Below, in pieces: positions 8,033 to 19,200 of a stretch of DNA of 64,000 bases. The position numbers and the translations under genes are program-made. Source of the DNA: Rhodobium gokarnense (GTDB lineage: Bacteria; Pseudomonadota; Alphaproteobacteria; Rhizobiales; Rhodobiaceae); the NCBI RefSeq assembly GCF_025961475.1, contig NZ_JAOQNS010000002.1, positions 372,001 to 436,000 on the forward strand. The letters are read 5' to 3'. The notes beneath the pieces are model-generated. The model was not told the DNA's origin. It ran no database searches and was given only the letters and a program-made list of their open reading frames with translations. Positions within the stretch are counted from its first letter, which is position 1, and each line of letters begins with the position of its first letter.

Positions 8033-9684
8033 CCATGGCGATCGTCGATTTCATCCGCGGCGCCGATGCCCGCCAGCTCCGCATCATGTTCCTGCTGACG
8101 CTGATCGCCGGCCTTGCCAACGCGACCCTCATCGTCGTCATCACCAAGGTCGCCGAGACGGTCTCCAACGCCGGCACGCCGGGCATCTGGGCCTGGCTCG
8201 CCTTTGCCGGCGCCTTCGCGCTCTATTACGGCGCCAACCAGGTGGCGCTGGTCCGTTCCATGGCGATCATCGAGGACCTCCTCAACAGGAAGCGCCTGGA
8301 GATCGCCGACCGGCTGCGCCGTTCCGAACTCCTCGTCGCCGACCGGCTCGGCCGCGGCCGGCTCTACAATCTCGTCGCCAAGGAAACCAACCACCTCTCG
8401 GTGACCTTCCCGCTGATCGTCGATGCCGTCCAGCAGACGGTCCTCCTCGCCGTTGCGCTCGTCTATCTGCTCTATCTCTCGCCGCCCGCCTTTGCCGTGT
8501 TCCTGGCAACGGTCGTCGCCGGCATCCTCGGCTACAAGGCCATCGACAGCCGCTACCGGGAGATCCTGCGGCTCGTGGAACGCATGCAGGCCGAACTGCT
8601 GGACGCCATCACCGACATCATCCGCGGCGCCAAGGAACTGCGCCTCAACACGACGCGCAGCGACGCCGTTGCGGCGGCCTACCGCAAGCGCTCCAACATC
8701 CTGGAGCGGCTGATGGTGCGCTCGGTCGAGCACTGGGTGTCGCTGATCCTCCTCGGCGGCCTCACCACTTTCGTCATGCTCGGCGTCGTCGCCTTCGCCT
8801 TTCCCGGCTACGTTTCCGGCCACAACGCCATCATCTTTCAGCTCGTGCCCGTGCTCCTCTTCTGCATGGGCACGCTGACCAAGACCGTCGCCCAGTCGCC
8901 CATGTTCATGCGCGCCGAGGTCGGCCTGAACGCCATCCTCGCCATCGATACCGAACTCTCCGAGGCCTCCTCCATCGGCCCCGACGAGGCGCGCCGCCAG
9001 GCCCGCGCCTTCCTCGATTTCTCCACAATCTCCTTCAACGGCATCCGCTTCAGCTACGACCGCAACGACCCGGAGGCCTATACGGTCGGCCCCCTTGACC
9101 TCAGCCTCACCCGCGGCGAGATCGTCTTCCTCGTCGGCGGCAACGGCAGCGGCAAGTCGACGGCGCTGAAGATGATGACCGGGCTCTACCCGCTCGATGC
9201 CGGCTGGATCGGCGTCGACGCCGCCGCCGTCGCGGGCGTCGCCCGCGCCGGTTACCGCGAGCTCTTCGCCTCGGTCTTCGTCGACTTCCACCTCTTCGAC
9301 CGGCTCTACGGCATGGAGGACGCCGACCCGGGCCGGGTCAACCGGCTGATCGCGGAATGGGGGCTCGCCGACAAGGTCACCTTCGAGGACGGCCGCTTCA
9401 ACCAGCTCCACCTGTCGACGGGCCAGCGAAAGCGCCTGGCGCTGATCGCCGCCGTCGTCGAGGACCGGCCGATCTATGTCTTCGACGAGTGGTCGGCCGA
9501 GCAGGACGTGCACTACCGCGAGCATTTCTACACGACCTTCCTGCCGGCTCTCCGGGACCAGGGAAAGCTGGTGATCGCCACCTCGCACGACGAAAAATAC
9601 TGGGGCGTTGCCGACCGGGTGGTGAAGCTGGACCTCGGCCGCATCGAATGGATCAGGACCGGGGCAGAGGTGGCAGGACGATGA
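8029..9684 (+). CDS. ABC exporter, SyrD/PvdE family, fused permease-ATPase 2
   Basis: A 551-residue paralogue of the preceding transporter, with the same layout: membrane domain to about residue 330, then GGNGSGKST (370-378), LSTGQRKRLA, Walker B with FDEWSAEQD, and a SHDEKYW H-loop. GGAGG at 8020-8024 serves either the GTG at 8029 (overlapping the previous stop) or the ATG at 8035 with better spacing; the two starts differ by two residues. The two half-transporters probably form a heterodimer, or two homodimers, exporting the product of this locus. Its stop overlaps the AT-ER start (ATGA at 9681-9684). Confidence 0.92.
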   Translation: MTMAIVDFIRGADARQLRIMFLLTLIAGLANATLIVVITKVAETVSNAGTPGIWAWLAFAGAFALYYGANQVALVRSMAIIEDLLNRKRLEIADRLRRSELLVADRLGRGRLYNLVAKETNHLSVTFPLIVDAVQQTVLLAVALVYLLYLSPPAFAVFLATVVAGILGYKAIDSRYREILRLVERMQAELLDAITDIIRGAKELRLNTTRSDAVAAAYRKRSNILERLMVRSVEHWVSLILLGGLTTFVMLGVVAFAFPGYVSGHNAIIFQLVPVLLFCMGTLTKTVAQSPMFMRAEVGLNAILAIDTELSEASSIGPDEARRQARAFLDFSTISFNGIRFSYDRNDPEAYTVGPLDLSLTRGEIVFLVGGNGSGKSTALKMMTGLYPLDAGWIGVDAAAVAGVARAGYRELFASVFVDFHLFDRLYGMEDADPGRVNRLIAEWGLADKVTFEDGRFNQLHLSTGQRKRLALIAAVVEDRPIYVFDEWSAEQDVHYREHFYTTFLPALRDQGKLVIATSHDEKYWGVADRVVKLDLGRIEWIRTGAEVAGR

Positions 9685-12116
9685 AGGCCTATCTGTTTCC
9701 GGGACAGGGCGCACAGCGCATCGGAATGGGCACAGACCTCTTCGACGCCTTTCCCGACCTCACCTGGCGCGCCGGCGAAATCCTCGACTACGACATCGCC
9801 GCGCTCTGCCGCGAGGGTCCGATCGAAAAGCTGAGCCAGACGCAATTCACCCAGCCGGCGCTCTACGTCGTCAACGCGCTGAAATACCTGAAGCACAGGG
9901 ACGAGACCGGCGAGGCGCCCGATTTTTTGCTGGGCCACAGCGTCTCCGAATATGTTGCGCTCTTCGCCGCCGGCGTCCTCGACTTCGCCACCGGCCTGTC
10001 GCTCGTCGCAAGGCGCGGTGCGCTGATGGCCGAGGCTCGTGGCGGCGGCATGGCGGCCGTCCTCGGCCTCGATCCGGACGCCGTTGCCGAGCTGATCGCG
10101 CGGGAGGGGCTGACGGACATTTACCCGGCGAACTTCAATACCCCGCGCCAGATCGTCGTCTCGGGCCGCAAGGACGCGATCGTCGCCGCCGAGCCCCTGT
10201 TCCTTGCCGCTGGCGCCAGCCACTACAAGGTCCTGCCGGTGAGCGGCGCTTTTCACACGCCGTTCATGGAAGCTGCGCGGGCCGAGTTTGCCGGCATCGT
10301 CGCCGCTGCCGATTTTTCCCCGCAGCAGGTGCCGGTCATCTCCAACGTCACGGCGCGCCCGCACGTCGATGCCGATATCCGCGCCCGCATGGTCGAACAG
10401 ATCACCGCGCCGGTGCGCTGGGCGGAGAGCCTGCGCTACCTGATAGCGCGCGGCGTGACGTTTGCCGAGACGGTCGAACTCGGCCCGGACGGGCCGCCCG
10501 TCGTGCGGCCGATGTTCCGGCGCACAGAAATGGAGGCCGGACCGCTGCCGCCGGAGGAGATGGAGGCGCCGGCATCCGTGGGTGCCGCGGTTACACCGGA
10601 GCCCGCTTTTGAAACCACCGCCCCTGCCGCCCAACCGATCCAGCCGGCGTCTCCGGAGCCCGTCGCGGACGCCGGACCGGCGCCCTGTCCTGAGCGCAGT
10701 CTAGATGCTGTAACGTCCGACGCGGCGCCGCCGAAGATAGGGGTCGAAACGGCTCCAGGTTCCTGCCGCACGCCCCACTTCTCCGTCGACCGCCTCGGCT
10801 CCCGCGCCTTCTGCGAGGCCTTCGGCATTCGCCACCCCTATGCCAGCGGCGCCATGTATCGCGGCATCGCCTCGACAGACGTCGTCATCCGCATGGCAAA
10901 CGCCGGCCTCCTCGGCTTCTTCGGCGCCGCCGGCCTGTCGACGGCGGAGGTCCGCGACGCGATCCACCGTATCCGGTCGGGCATCCACGAGGATGCGCCC
11001 TTCGGCGTCAATTTCATCGCCCGGGTCAACCGGCCCCATCTGGAGGACGACCTCACCGACCTCCTCTTGGAAGAGGGCGTCACCATCGTCGAGGCCTCCG
11101 CCTTCATGGAGGTGACCCAGGCGCTCGTCCGCTACCGGGCGAAGGGCCTGACCCGCGAGGCCGGCCGCACGCGGGCCGCCAACCGCATCATTGCCAAGGT
11201 CTCCCGGCCCGACGTCGCCGCCCAGTTCCTCGCACCCGCGCCCGAAGACGTGGTGACAAAACTCCGGGCGACGGGCGCCATTACCGCAGACGAGGCGGAG
11301 CTTCTCGCCCATCTGCCCGTGGCCGACGCGATCTGCGTGGAGTCCGATTCCGGCGGCCACACCGACCAGGGCATGCCCTTTGCGTTGATCCCGCCGATCC
11401 TGAAGCTGCGCGACGACGCGCAAGCGCGCTTCCCCGATGCCGCCCCGATCTTCGTAGGCGCCGCCGGCGGCATCGGCACGCCGGAGGCCGCCGCTGCCGT
11501 TCTGGTGCTGGGTGCCGATTTCCTCGTCACCGGCTCCATCAACCAGTGCACGGTCGAGGCCGGCACCAGCGACGCGGTCAAGGACCTCTTGGAGGCCATC
11601 AACGTCTACGACACGGCCTATGCGCCGTCCGGCGAGATGTTCGAACTCGGCTCCAAGGTGCAGGTGCTGAAAAAGGGCGTCTTCTTCCCCGCCCGCGCCG
11701 AAAAGCTGGTCGCCATCTACCGCCAGCACGAGAGCCTTGAGGCCATCGACCCCACCCTGCGCCGCCAGATCGAGGAGCGCTATTTCCGCAAGAACTTCGA
11801 AGAGGTTTATGCCGACCTCGCCAAAACCTACGCGCCGGCCGAAATCGCCCGCGCCGAGGCGATGCCGAAGCACCGCATGGCCCTCGTCTTCAAGCGCTAT
11901 TTCAGCGACACCACCGACTGGGCGCTCAATGGCGACATGGCCCACAAGGTCGATTTCCAGGTCCATTGCGGACCCGCCCAGGGCGCCTTCAACCAGTGGG
12001 TTGCCGGCACGGAGCTTGAATCCTGGCGGAACCGCCATGTCGACGACATGGCCTTAAGGCTGCTCGACGGCACGGCGGACCTCCTGTCGCGCCGCTTTTC
12101 GGCATTGGTGGGCTAG
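9681..12116 (+). CDS. Trans-acting acyltransferase fused to PfaD-type enoyl reductase (AT-ER)
   Basis: An 811-residue PksE-like fusion. Residues 1-285 are a malonyl-CoA:ACP acyltransferase with nucleophile Ser87 in GHSVSEY and the family His in SGAFHTPFM. A Pro/Ala-rich linker of about 75 residues follows, then an FMN-dependent 2-nitropropane-dioxygenase-like enoyl reductase (about 366-811) of the PfaD type. It supplies malonyl units in trans to every module of the two PKSs, none of which has an AT domain, and may reduce enoyl intermediates in trans. The frame is open far upstream, but ATG 9681 overlaps the previous stop and begins the AT fold (MKAYLFPGQGAQ), so longer starts are rejected. 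PKS 1 begins 4 nt after its stop. Confidence 0.95.
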   Translation: MKAYLFPGQGAQRIGMGTDLFDAFPDLTWRAGEILDYDIAALCREGPIEKLSQTQFTQPALYVVNALKYLKHRDETGEAPDFLLGHSVSEYVALFAAGVLDFATGLSLVARRGALMAEARGGGMAAVLGLDPDAVAELIAREGLTDIYPANFNTPRQIVVSGRKDAIVAAEPLFLAAGASHYKVLPVSGAFHTPFMEAARAEFAGIVAAADFSPQQVPVISNVTARPHVDADIRARMVEQITAPVRWAESLRYLIARGVTFAETVELGPDGPPVVRPMFRRTEMEAGPLPPEEMEAPASVGAAVTPEPAFETTAPAAQPIQPASPEPVADAGPAPCPERSLDAVTSDAAPPKIGVETAPGSCRTPHFSVDRLGSRAFCEAFGIRHPYASGAMYRGIASTDVVIRMANAGLLGFFGAAGLSTAEVRDAIHRIRSGIHEDAPFGVNFIARVNRPHLEDDLTDLLLEEGVTIVEASAFMEVTQALVRYRAKGLTREAGRTRAANRIIAKVSRPDVAAQFLAPAPEDVVTKLRATGAITADEAELLAHLPVADAICVESDSGGHTDQGMPFALIPPILKLRDDAQARFPDAAPIFVGAAGGIGTPEAAAAVLVLGADFLVTGSINQCTVEAGTSDAVKDLLEAINVYDTAYAPSGEMFELGSKVQVLKKGVFFPARAEKLVAIYRQHESLEAIDPTLRRQIEERYFRKNFEEVYADLAKTYAPAEIARAEAMPKHRMALVFKRYFSDTTDWALNGDMAHKVDFQVHCGPAQGAFNQWVAGTELESWRNRHVDDMALRLLDGTADLLSRRFSALVG

Positions 12117-12119
12117 CCG

Positions 12120-15100
12120 ATGGCCGAGCGTCCCGTCGCCATCATCGGTCTCGGCATGCGCCTTCCGGGCGCCGACGACCTCGACGGGTTCTGGCAGCAT
12201 CTGGCCGCCGAACGCTCGCTGATTTCCGAAGTGCCGCCGGAGCGCTGGGACGCCGCCGAACTGAAGGGCGATCCAGCGAACGGTAACAAGACGGCCAGCA
12301 TCTGGGGCGGCTTCGTCGACGGCGCCGATACCTTCGATGCCGCCTTCTTCGGCATCTCGCCGCGCGAGGCGGCGTGGATGGACCCCCAGCAGCGCTTTGC
12401 CCTGGAAATGGCCTGGCACGCCATCGAGGACGCCGGCTATGCCGCCTCGGCGCTTGCCGGAACCCGCACCGGCGTCTTCATGGGCTGCTGCCATTGGGAC
12501 TATGCCGAGCTCCTGGAAAAGCACCTCGCCCAGCTCGATGCCTACCTTCCGACCGGCATCGCCTTTTCCATCATCGCCAACCGGGTCTCCCATTTCTTCG
12601 ACTTCCGCGGCCCCAGCATCACCAACGACACGGCCTGCGCCGCCTCGCTGACCTCGCTCTTTGAAGCCGTGCGCGCGCTCCAGGCCGGCGAATGCGACCT
12701 GGCGCTCGCCGGCGGCGTCAACCTGATCTGGTCGCCGAACCATTTCGTTGCCTTTTCCAAGGCCGGCATGCTCGCCCGCGACGGCCGCTCCAAGGCGTTC
12801 GACGAGGCGGCCGACGGCTATGTGCGCGGCGAGGGCGGGGCCGTGCTGCTCCTCAAACCCCTGTCGCGGGCGCTTGAAGACGGCGACCCCATCCACGCCG
12901 TCATTGCCGGCATCGGCGTCAACCATGGCGGCCGCACAAACTCCCTGACCGTCACCAACCCCGCGGCCCAGGCGGAACTCATCGCCCGCGTGCACCGCGA
13001 GGCCGGCGTGCCGCCCGACGCCATCGACTACATCGAGGCGCACGGGCCGGGAACGCCGCTCGGCGACCCGATCGAGGTCTCCGGCCTCAAGGAGGCGTTC
13101 GCGACGCGCGCGGCCGAGACCGGCGTGTCCTTCCGGCCGGAGACCTGCGGCATCGGCTCGGTGAAGACCAATATCGGCCACCTGGAGGGCGCGGCCGGCG
13201 TTGCCGGCATCGTCAAGGTGCTGGCGGCGCTTAGGCACGGGCGGATCCCGGCCAATGTCGGTTTTTCGGAGATGAACCGCCTCATCGACCTCGCCGGCAC
13301 CCCCTTCCGCATCCAGAAGGAAGCAACGGACTGGCAACGGCGAGACGACTGCCCCCGCCGCGCGGGCGTCAGCTCCTTCGGCTTCGGCGGCAGCAACGCC
13401 CATGTGCTGCTGGAAGACGCGCCGGCGCGTGCGCACAGCGTGGCGGCGGACGAACCGGTCGTCGTGCCCCTGTCTGCGGCGAGCGAGGACCGGCTGGAAG
13501 CCTTTGCCGAACGCCTGCTCCGCTTTGTCGAGGAGAATGGCGAGCGCGTCACGCTTGCCGACCTCGCTGTCACCTTCCAGTACCGCGAAGCGATGGATGC
13601 GCGGATCGCCGTCGTCGCCGCGACCCTCGACGGTCTTGCGGTCCGGTTGCGGGCCTATCTGGCGGGGGGCGAGGCCATCCTGCCCGGCGGCGAGGACCCT
13701 TCGCACGATCTCGCCCGGCGGTGGATCGCCGGAGCGGACGTCGACTGGCCGCACTGCGCCGGCCGCCGCATCCACGCCCCGCTTTACCCCTTCGACAGGC
13801 ACCGCCACTGGATGGACCTGTCGCTCGGCCAGAAGCCCCAGGGCGAGACGCCCCATCCACTCCTCCATCGCAACGCCTCGGGCTTTGCCGGCCCCGCCTT
13901 CGAGACGGTCCTTTCCGGCGACGAATTCGTCCTCGCCGACCACCATGTGAACGGAACGAAGGTGCTGCCGGGCGTCGCCGGCCTCGAAATGGCCCGCGCC
14001 GCCGCCCGCCTCGCCGGCGGGCTGGAGGAGGACGCGTTTGCGATCGAGAATGTGGTCTGGAGCCGGCCGATCGCGCTCGACGGCCAACGGACAGTCCGCG
14101 TCGAGACCCGGCTCACGCGCAAGGGCGGTGCAATCGCCTTTGCACTTCAAACCGGCGAGGCGTCGCCCAATCTTCAGGGCATCCTTCGCAGCCTCGAAAT
14201 CGAGGCATCTGCGGGTGAAGACCTCGCCGCGCTCCGCACACGCCTCACCGAGCGTATAGATCCCGCGACCTGCTACGAGCGCCTTTTCGCAAGCGGCGTC
14301 GACCACGGCCCGGCGTTCCGGGCGCTGTCGCAGGTCTGTCGCGGCGGCAATGAGGTGCTGGCGCAACTGAAGCTGCCGCGGCGCCTGCTGCCGTCGCTGG
14401 AACAGATGCCGCTCCACCCGGTGCTGCTGGACGCCGCGATCCAGGCCTGGGTCGCGCTCGGCGATGGACCGCCGCCCGGCGCCGGCGTGCCGTTTTCCTG
14501 CGAAAAGGTCGAGGTCTTCGGCCCGTGCGCCCCCGTCATGTGGGCGCATCTGCGGCTGCGCCCCGGCGCGGCCTCCGTCCGCCACCTCGACATCGACCTC
14601 TTCGACAAGGACGGACAAAAGCGCGTCGCGATCCGCGACCTCGTCCTGCGCGTCCTGGCGCCGGCGGAAACGCACGAGCCACCCACCAAGCCCGCCTTTG
14701 CCGCGCCTGTCATCCTCGCCGACGGCATCTGGCGCGAGGCACCGCTCACCTTCCGCGCCGACGAGGCCGCCGAGACCCGCATCCTCCTGGCGGGCAGCGA
14801 CGCCGCCATGGCCGAGGCGCTGGCACGCCGCACGCGCTGGCCGGTCGACTGCCTTCCATCGCTTGAGGGGCGCGATCCGGCGGACGCGGCGGAAATCCTC
14901 TTCCGCGCGGTCCATGGCATTCTCGCCGAGACCTTGGCAAAGCGGCCCGCCGAGCCCGTTTCGTTCCTGGTGCTCGCCACGGAGCCCACGCCGGCAACGG
15001 CCACCGCGCCACTCGCGGCGCTGCTGCGGACCGCGGCGAGCGAAAATCCGAAGCTTTCCGGTCGCGTCGTGTCGCTCGCCGGTGCCGTCTCGCCGGACCG

Positions 15101-16290
15101 GCTCGGCGTCACCGCCATGGCCGAGGCCCGCGCCGCCGACGGCTTCACCGAGATCTGCTACGACGCCGCCGGAACGCGAAGCGTCTGGAAACCCGAAATC
15201 CGGAATATCTGGACTTCCGACCCTCCGTTTTTCGTTAATCCCGACGGCGTCTACTGGATCATCGGCGGCCTCGGCGGGCTCGGAACGATTTTCGCCGGCT
15301 GGCTGGTCGACAAGGGCGCGAAGAAACTCGTCCTCAGTGGTCGGCGCCAAACGCCAGATCCAGAGGGAGAAGAAGCCCTCGATGCGCTGAAGGCAAGGGG
15401 CGCCGAAATCCTCTATCTTCCCGGCGATATCGCTTCCCCGGACGACGTCGAAGCCCTTGTCTGCCGCGTCGCCGAGCTGGGGCCACTGAAGGGTGTCATC
15501 CACGCTGCCGGCATCCTCCAAGACGGCTATATCCTGACACAAGGCGCGGACCGGGCCGTTGCCGCCTTTGCCCCCAAGGTCGCCGGCACGGTCCATCTCG
15601 ACCGGGCGACCCGCGATGCCCCCCTCGATTTCTTCGTCCTCTGTTCCTCGGTCGCCGCCGTCTTCGGCAATCCGGGCCAGGCCGGCTACGCGGCGGCGAA
15701 CGCCTTCATGGACGCCTTTGCCGAGGCCCGCGCTGGCGACCCGGCCGCCCCCGGCAAGACCGTCTCGATCGCCTGGCCGCTCTGGGCCGAGGGCGGCATG
15801 TCGGTCGATGCGGCGACCCTTGCCGCCATGGAAAAGCGCCTCGGCCTCACGCCCCTGCCGACCGCCGCCGGCCTTTCCGCGCTCGAGGCCCTGCTTGCAG
15901 CCGATGCGACGCCGCGTACGACGGTTCTCCACGGCGATGCCACTCGGATCCACGAGGTGCTCGGCGCCTATGGCCAAGAGCCGACGCCCCCGGCGCCGGT
16001 GGAAAAACCCATAGCCAAAAATGCCGCGCCTGCGCCCGATGACGCCGCCCTGACGGCCTTCACCGTCGCCCACGTCCGCGACATCCTCGCCGAAGTGCTG
16101 GAGCTCGACGCCGCGCGCATTCGGCCCGACCGCAAGCTGGAGGAATACGGCCTCGATTCCATCGCCATCGTCGAGGCCACGAGCCGGCTGGAAGAAGCCC
16201 TCGGGCCGCTGTCGAAGACGCTCTTTTTCGAGTTCGTCGACCTTGCCGGCGTGGCGGGCCACCTGGTGGCGGAGAAGGGGGAGGTGCTCC
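12120..16290 (+). other. PKS 1 module 1: KS-DH-KR-ACP (starter elongation)
   Basis: KS1 has Cys173 (NDTACAASL), His308 in an altered HGPGT motif, and His354. The DH is intact: His608 (H-x3-G-x4-P in DHHVNGTKVLPG) and Asp771 (LLDAAIQ). The KR has GGLGGLG near 1050, Tyr1190 and the Asp of a B-type KR (GILQDG). ACP Ser1347 is in EYGLDSIAIVE. One round here on a malonamyl starter would give a 4-carbamoyl-but-2-enoyl thioester, the acceptor needed for glutarimide branching in module 2. Confidence 0.9.
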
Positions 16291-19200
16291 GCGCGCTTTT
16301 CGCCGACGAGCACCCGGCTCTGGATGAGACGCCGCCGCCCGAACCGCCCCGGCCGACGGCCGCGATCCCGCTCGCCGCCAACGACGACCGTATTTCATCA
16401 TCGCCACCCGATCGCAAACCCGGCCGCCCGCGCCGCCCGCCCGACGCCTCCGACGACAACCACGACATCGCCATTGTCGGCCTGTCGCTCCGCGTCGCGG
16501 GCGCCGCCGACCAGGACGCCTTCTGGAAGATGCTCTCGGAAGGCCTCCATGGCTTCACGCCCGTGCCCGCCGAGCGCTGGGACCACGCCGCGATCCATCA
16601 CCCGGAACGCGACGTCCCCGGTAAGACGGTGGTGAAGACCGGCGCCTTCCTTGCCGATATCGATAAGTTCGATCCTCGGTATTTCCGGATTTCGCAGGCC
16701 GAGGCCGAGCTGATGTCGCCGGAGGTGCGGCTGTTCCTGGAGGCGAGCGTCGAGGCCTTCGAGGATGCCGGCTATTCCCGCGAGACCATGGCGCGGCGCT
16801 ATGGCGGCGACGTCGCCGTCATCGTCGGCTCCATGACCAACGAATACGACCTTTACGGCTTCCAGAACATGCTCCTGCGCGGGGCCCTCGCCAGCGGCAG
16901 CTATACCGGCACCGTGCCGAACATGGTCTCCTATTTCTATGGCTTCACCGGGCCGTCCTATTTCCTCGACACGATGTGTTCCGCAGCCTCCACCTGCGTC
17001 CACGAGGCCGTGCACATGCTGCGCGCCGGCCGCTGCAAAATGGCGCTCGCCGGCGGCGTCAGCCTGCTTCTCCACCCGCAAAAGCTGATCGCCACCTCCC
17101 AGGAGCATTTCACCAGCAAGTCCGCCGACGTCATCCGCGGCTACGGCCTCGGCGCCGACGGCACGATCCTCGGCGAGGGCGTCGGCGCGCTCGTCCTGAA
17201 GCCGCTGGCCGAAGCACGGCGCGACGGCGACCACGTCTACGGCGTCATCATCGGCTCCGGCATTTCCAACGCGGGCGTCCGCAACGGCTTCACGGTGCCG
17301 AACCCGAACCAGCAGGCCGTCGCCATCGAGGCCGCGCTCGACGACGCCGGCATCGGGGCGGAAACCATCGGCTATGTGGAGGGCCACGGCTCGGGCACGG
17401 CCCTCGGCGACCCCATCGAGGTCAAGGCGCTGACGACGGTGTTCCGCAAGGCGACGGACGCCGTCCAGACGGTCCCCGTCGGCACGGTCAAGAGCAATGT
17501 CGCCCACCTCCTCGGCGCCTCGGGCCTTGCCGGCATCGCCAAGGTGCTGGCGCAGTTGAAGCACGGCCAGCTCGCCCCCTCGCTGCACGCCGAAACGCTC
17601 AATCCCGACATCCCGTTCGCAACCTCGCCGTTCTACGTCCAGCGGGAATTGGCCGAATGGGTGCGCTTGAAGGATGCGGACGGGGCGGAGCTTCTGCGCC
17701 GCGCCGGCGTCACCTCGATCGGCGCCGGCGGCATGAACTCCCACATCGTCATCGAAGAGGCGCCCCACCTTCCGGCCTTGCCGGAGCCGGAGGGACCGGA
17801 GCTGCTGGTCTTTTCCGCGCTCAACCCGGAGCGGCTGAAGGTCGTTTTGGAACGCTTCCGCGACCACCTGCGAAGCCATCCGGACGAACGGCTCGCCGAC
17901 CTCGCCTTCACGCTGCAGGTAGGAAAGAACGAGCTTTCCGCACGGCTCGCGATCATCGCGCAGGGCCGGGACGAGGCCCTTGCCGCCATTGATCGATTCC
18001 TCAGGACGGGAGAGCCCGGCGACGGCACGGTCTACCAGCCGTCGATCCTCGACTGCGATCCGCCGGGTGACCGCGAGGCTCTGGATGTCGACTGCGCGGC
18101 CCGCCGGCTCGACCGCATCGCCGATGCCTGGTGCCGGGGCGCGGTGGTCGATTGGGATCTGGTCAACCGGGGTCGGGCGCTGCGCCGCGTTTCCCTGCCG
18201 GCCTATCCGTTCGAGAAGGTGCGCTGCTGGTACCGGGAGGAGCCGGACGCGCCGTCGGTAATCCGCCCGCTCGGGGCGGGGCAAAAACTTCATCCCTTCG
18301 TCGGCGTCAACCGCTCCGATGCTGCGGGCCTGCGCTTTGAAACAGGAATCCTCCTGACGGAACTGCGTGACTACGTCTTCGCCGATGCCGGTCGTGAGGC
18401 AATCCTGCCGCTCGCCGCCGTCGATGCGCTCGCCGCCGCGGCGTCGCTCGCCGGTCTTTCCGCCCGGCCAACCTTCCGCCAGATACAGATACAACCGGCG
18501 AAAGAATGGGCGGAAATCGCATCATGCGATATCCGGATTAACGGTAATTCGAATAAAAGACCGGACCTCGCAATCGATACGATCGACCGCTCGGGCGACA
18601 AAAGGACCTGGGCGCGCGGCCTCTTGTCGGCCGATGGTCCGAAACCGGTCGGGTCGGTCGACCTTGCAGCTTCACGCGCCTCTGCGCTGGAAGAGCTGGA
18701 TGCCAAAACCCTCTATGGCGCGTTGAAGGCGCGCGGCCTCACCTTCGGCCCCTACCTGGAAACGGTCGCGGCGGCATGGCGCCTTACCGATGGCAGCGTG
18801 CTCTGCCGCCTGCGCCCAGACCCGCCGCAGCAGGATGCCTTCAAGAAGAATGCCCGCCTGCCGGCGCCGGCGCTGGGTGCAGCCTGGCAGGCCCTGCTGC
18901 TTGCAAGGCCCGGGGAAGATGATGCAGCGGCGTTGGCGATCGATGCCATTGCGCTTGCCGACGGCGCGGTCACGGATGTCCTCTGCCGTCCGGACGGCAG
19001 CGGCGGTCACGACATCCTGTTTCTGGACGGCACCGGAACCATCGTCGCCGAACTGAGCGGCGTTTCCGTCGGTGCATCCGGCGCCGAGGAACGGGGTGTC
19101 GCGGCGGTTCCGGATGGAGCCGAGGCCGGCGCGCCCATAGACGCCTCCACGAAGCTCCCCGCGAGCCTGCCCGCGAACGCCCTTTGCGACGACCTCCGCC

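Noticed and set aside
9357-9680. N-terminal extension of the AT-ER protein
   Set aside because: It is antiregister to the ABC transporter ATPase domain and non-homologous; the AT fold starts exactly at ATG 9681.
12054-16313. A 1419-codon open frame on the minus strand antisense to PKS module 1
   Set aside because: It has the Gly/Ala/Arg/Asp-rich composition of a GC-rich shadow frame, no recognisable domain, and the plus strand encodes unmistakable KS-DH-KR-ACP domains. The same applies to long minus-strand frames at 22929-27749, 37174-40572 and 41179-44559.
18290-19095. Module 2 DH-like region as a functional dehydratase or pyran synthase
   Set aside because: Both catalytic positions are lost (no His before the Gly/Pro motif, Gly in place of the second-motif Asp), and its position after an atypical KS fits a B domain better.
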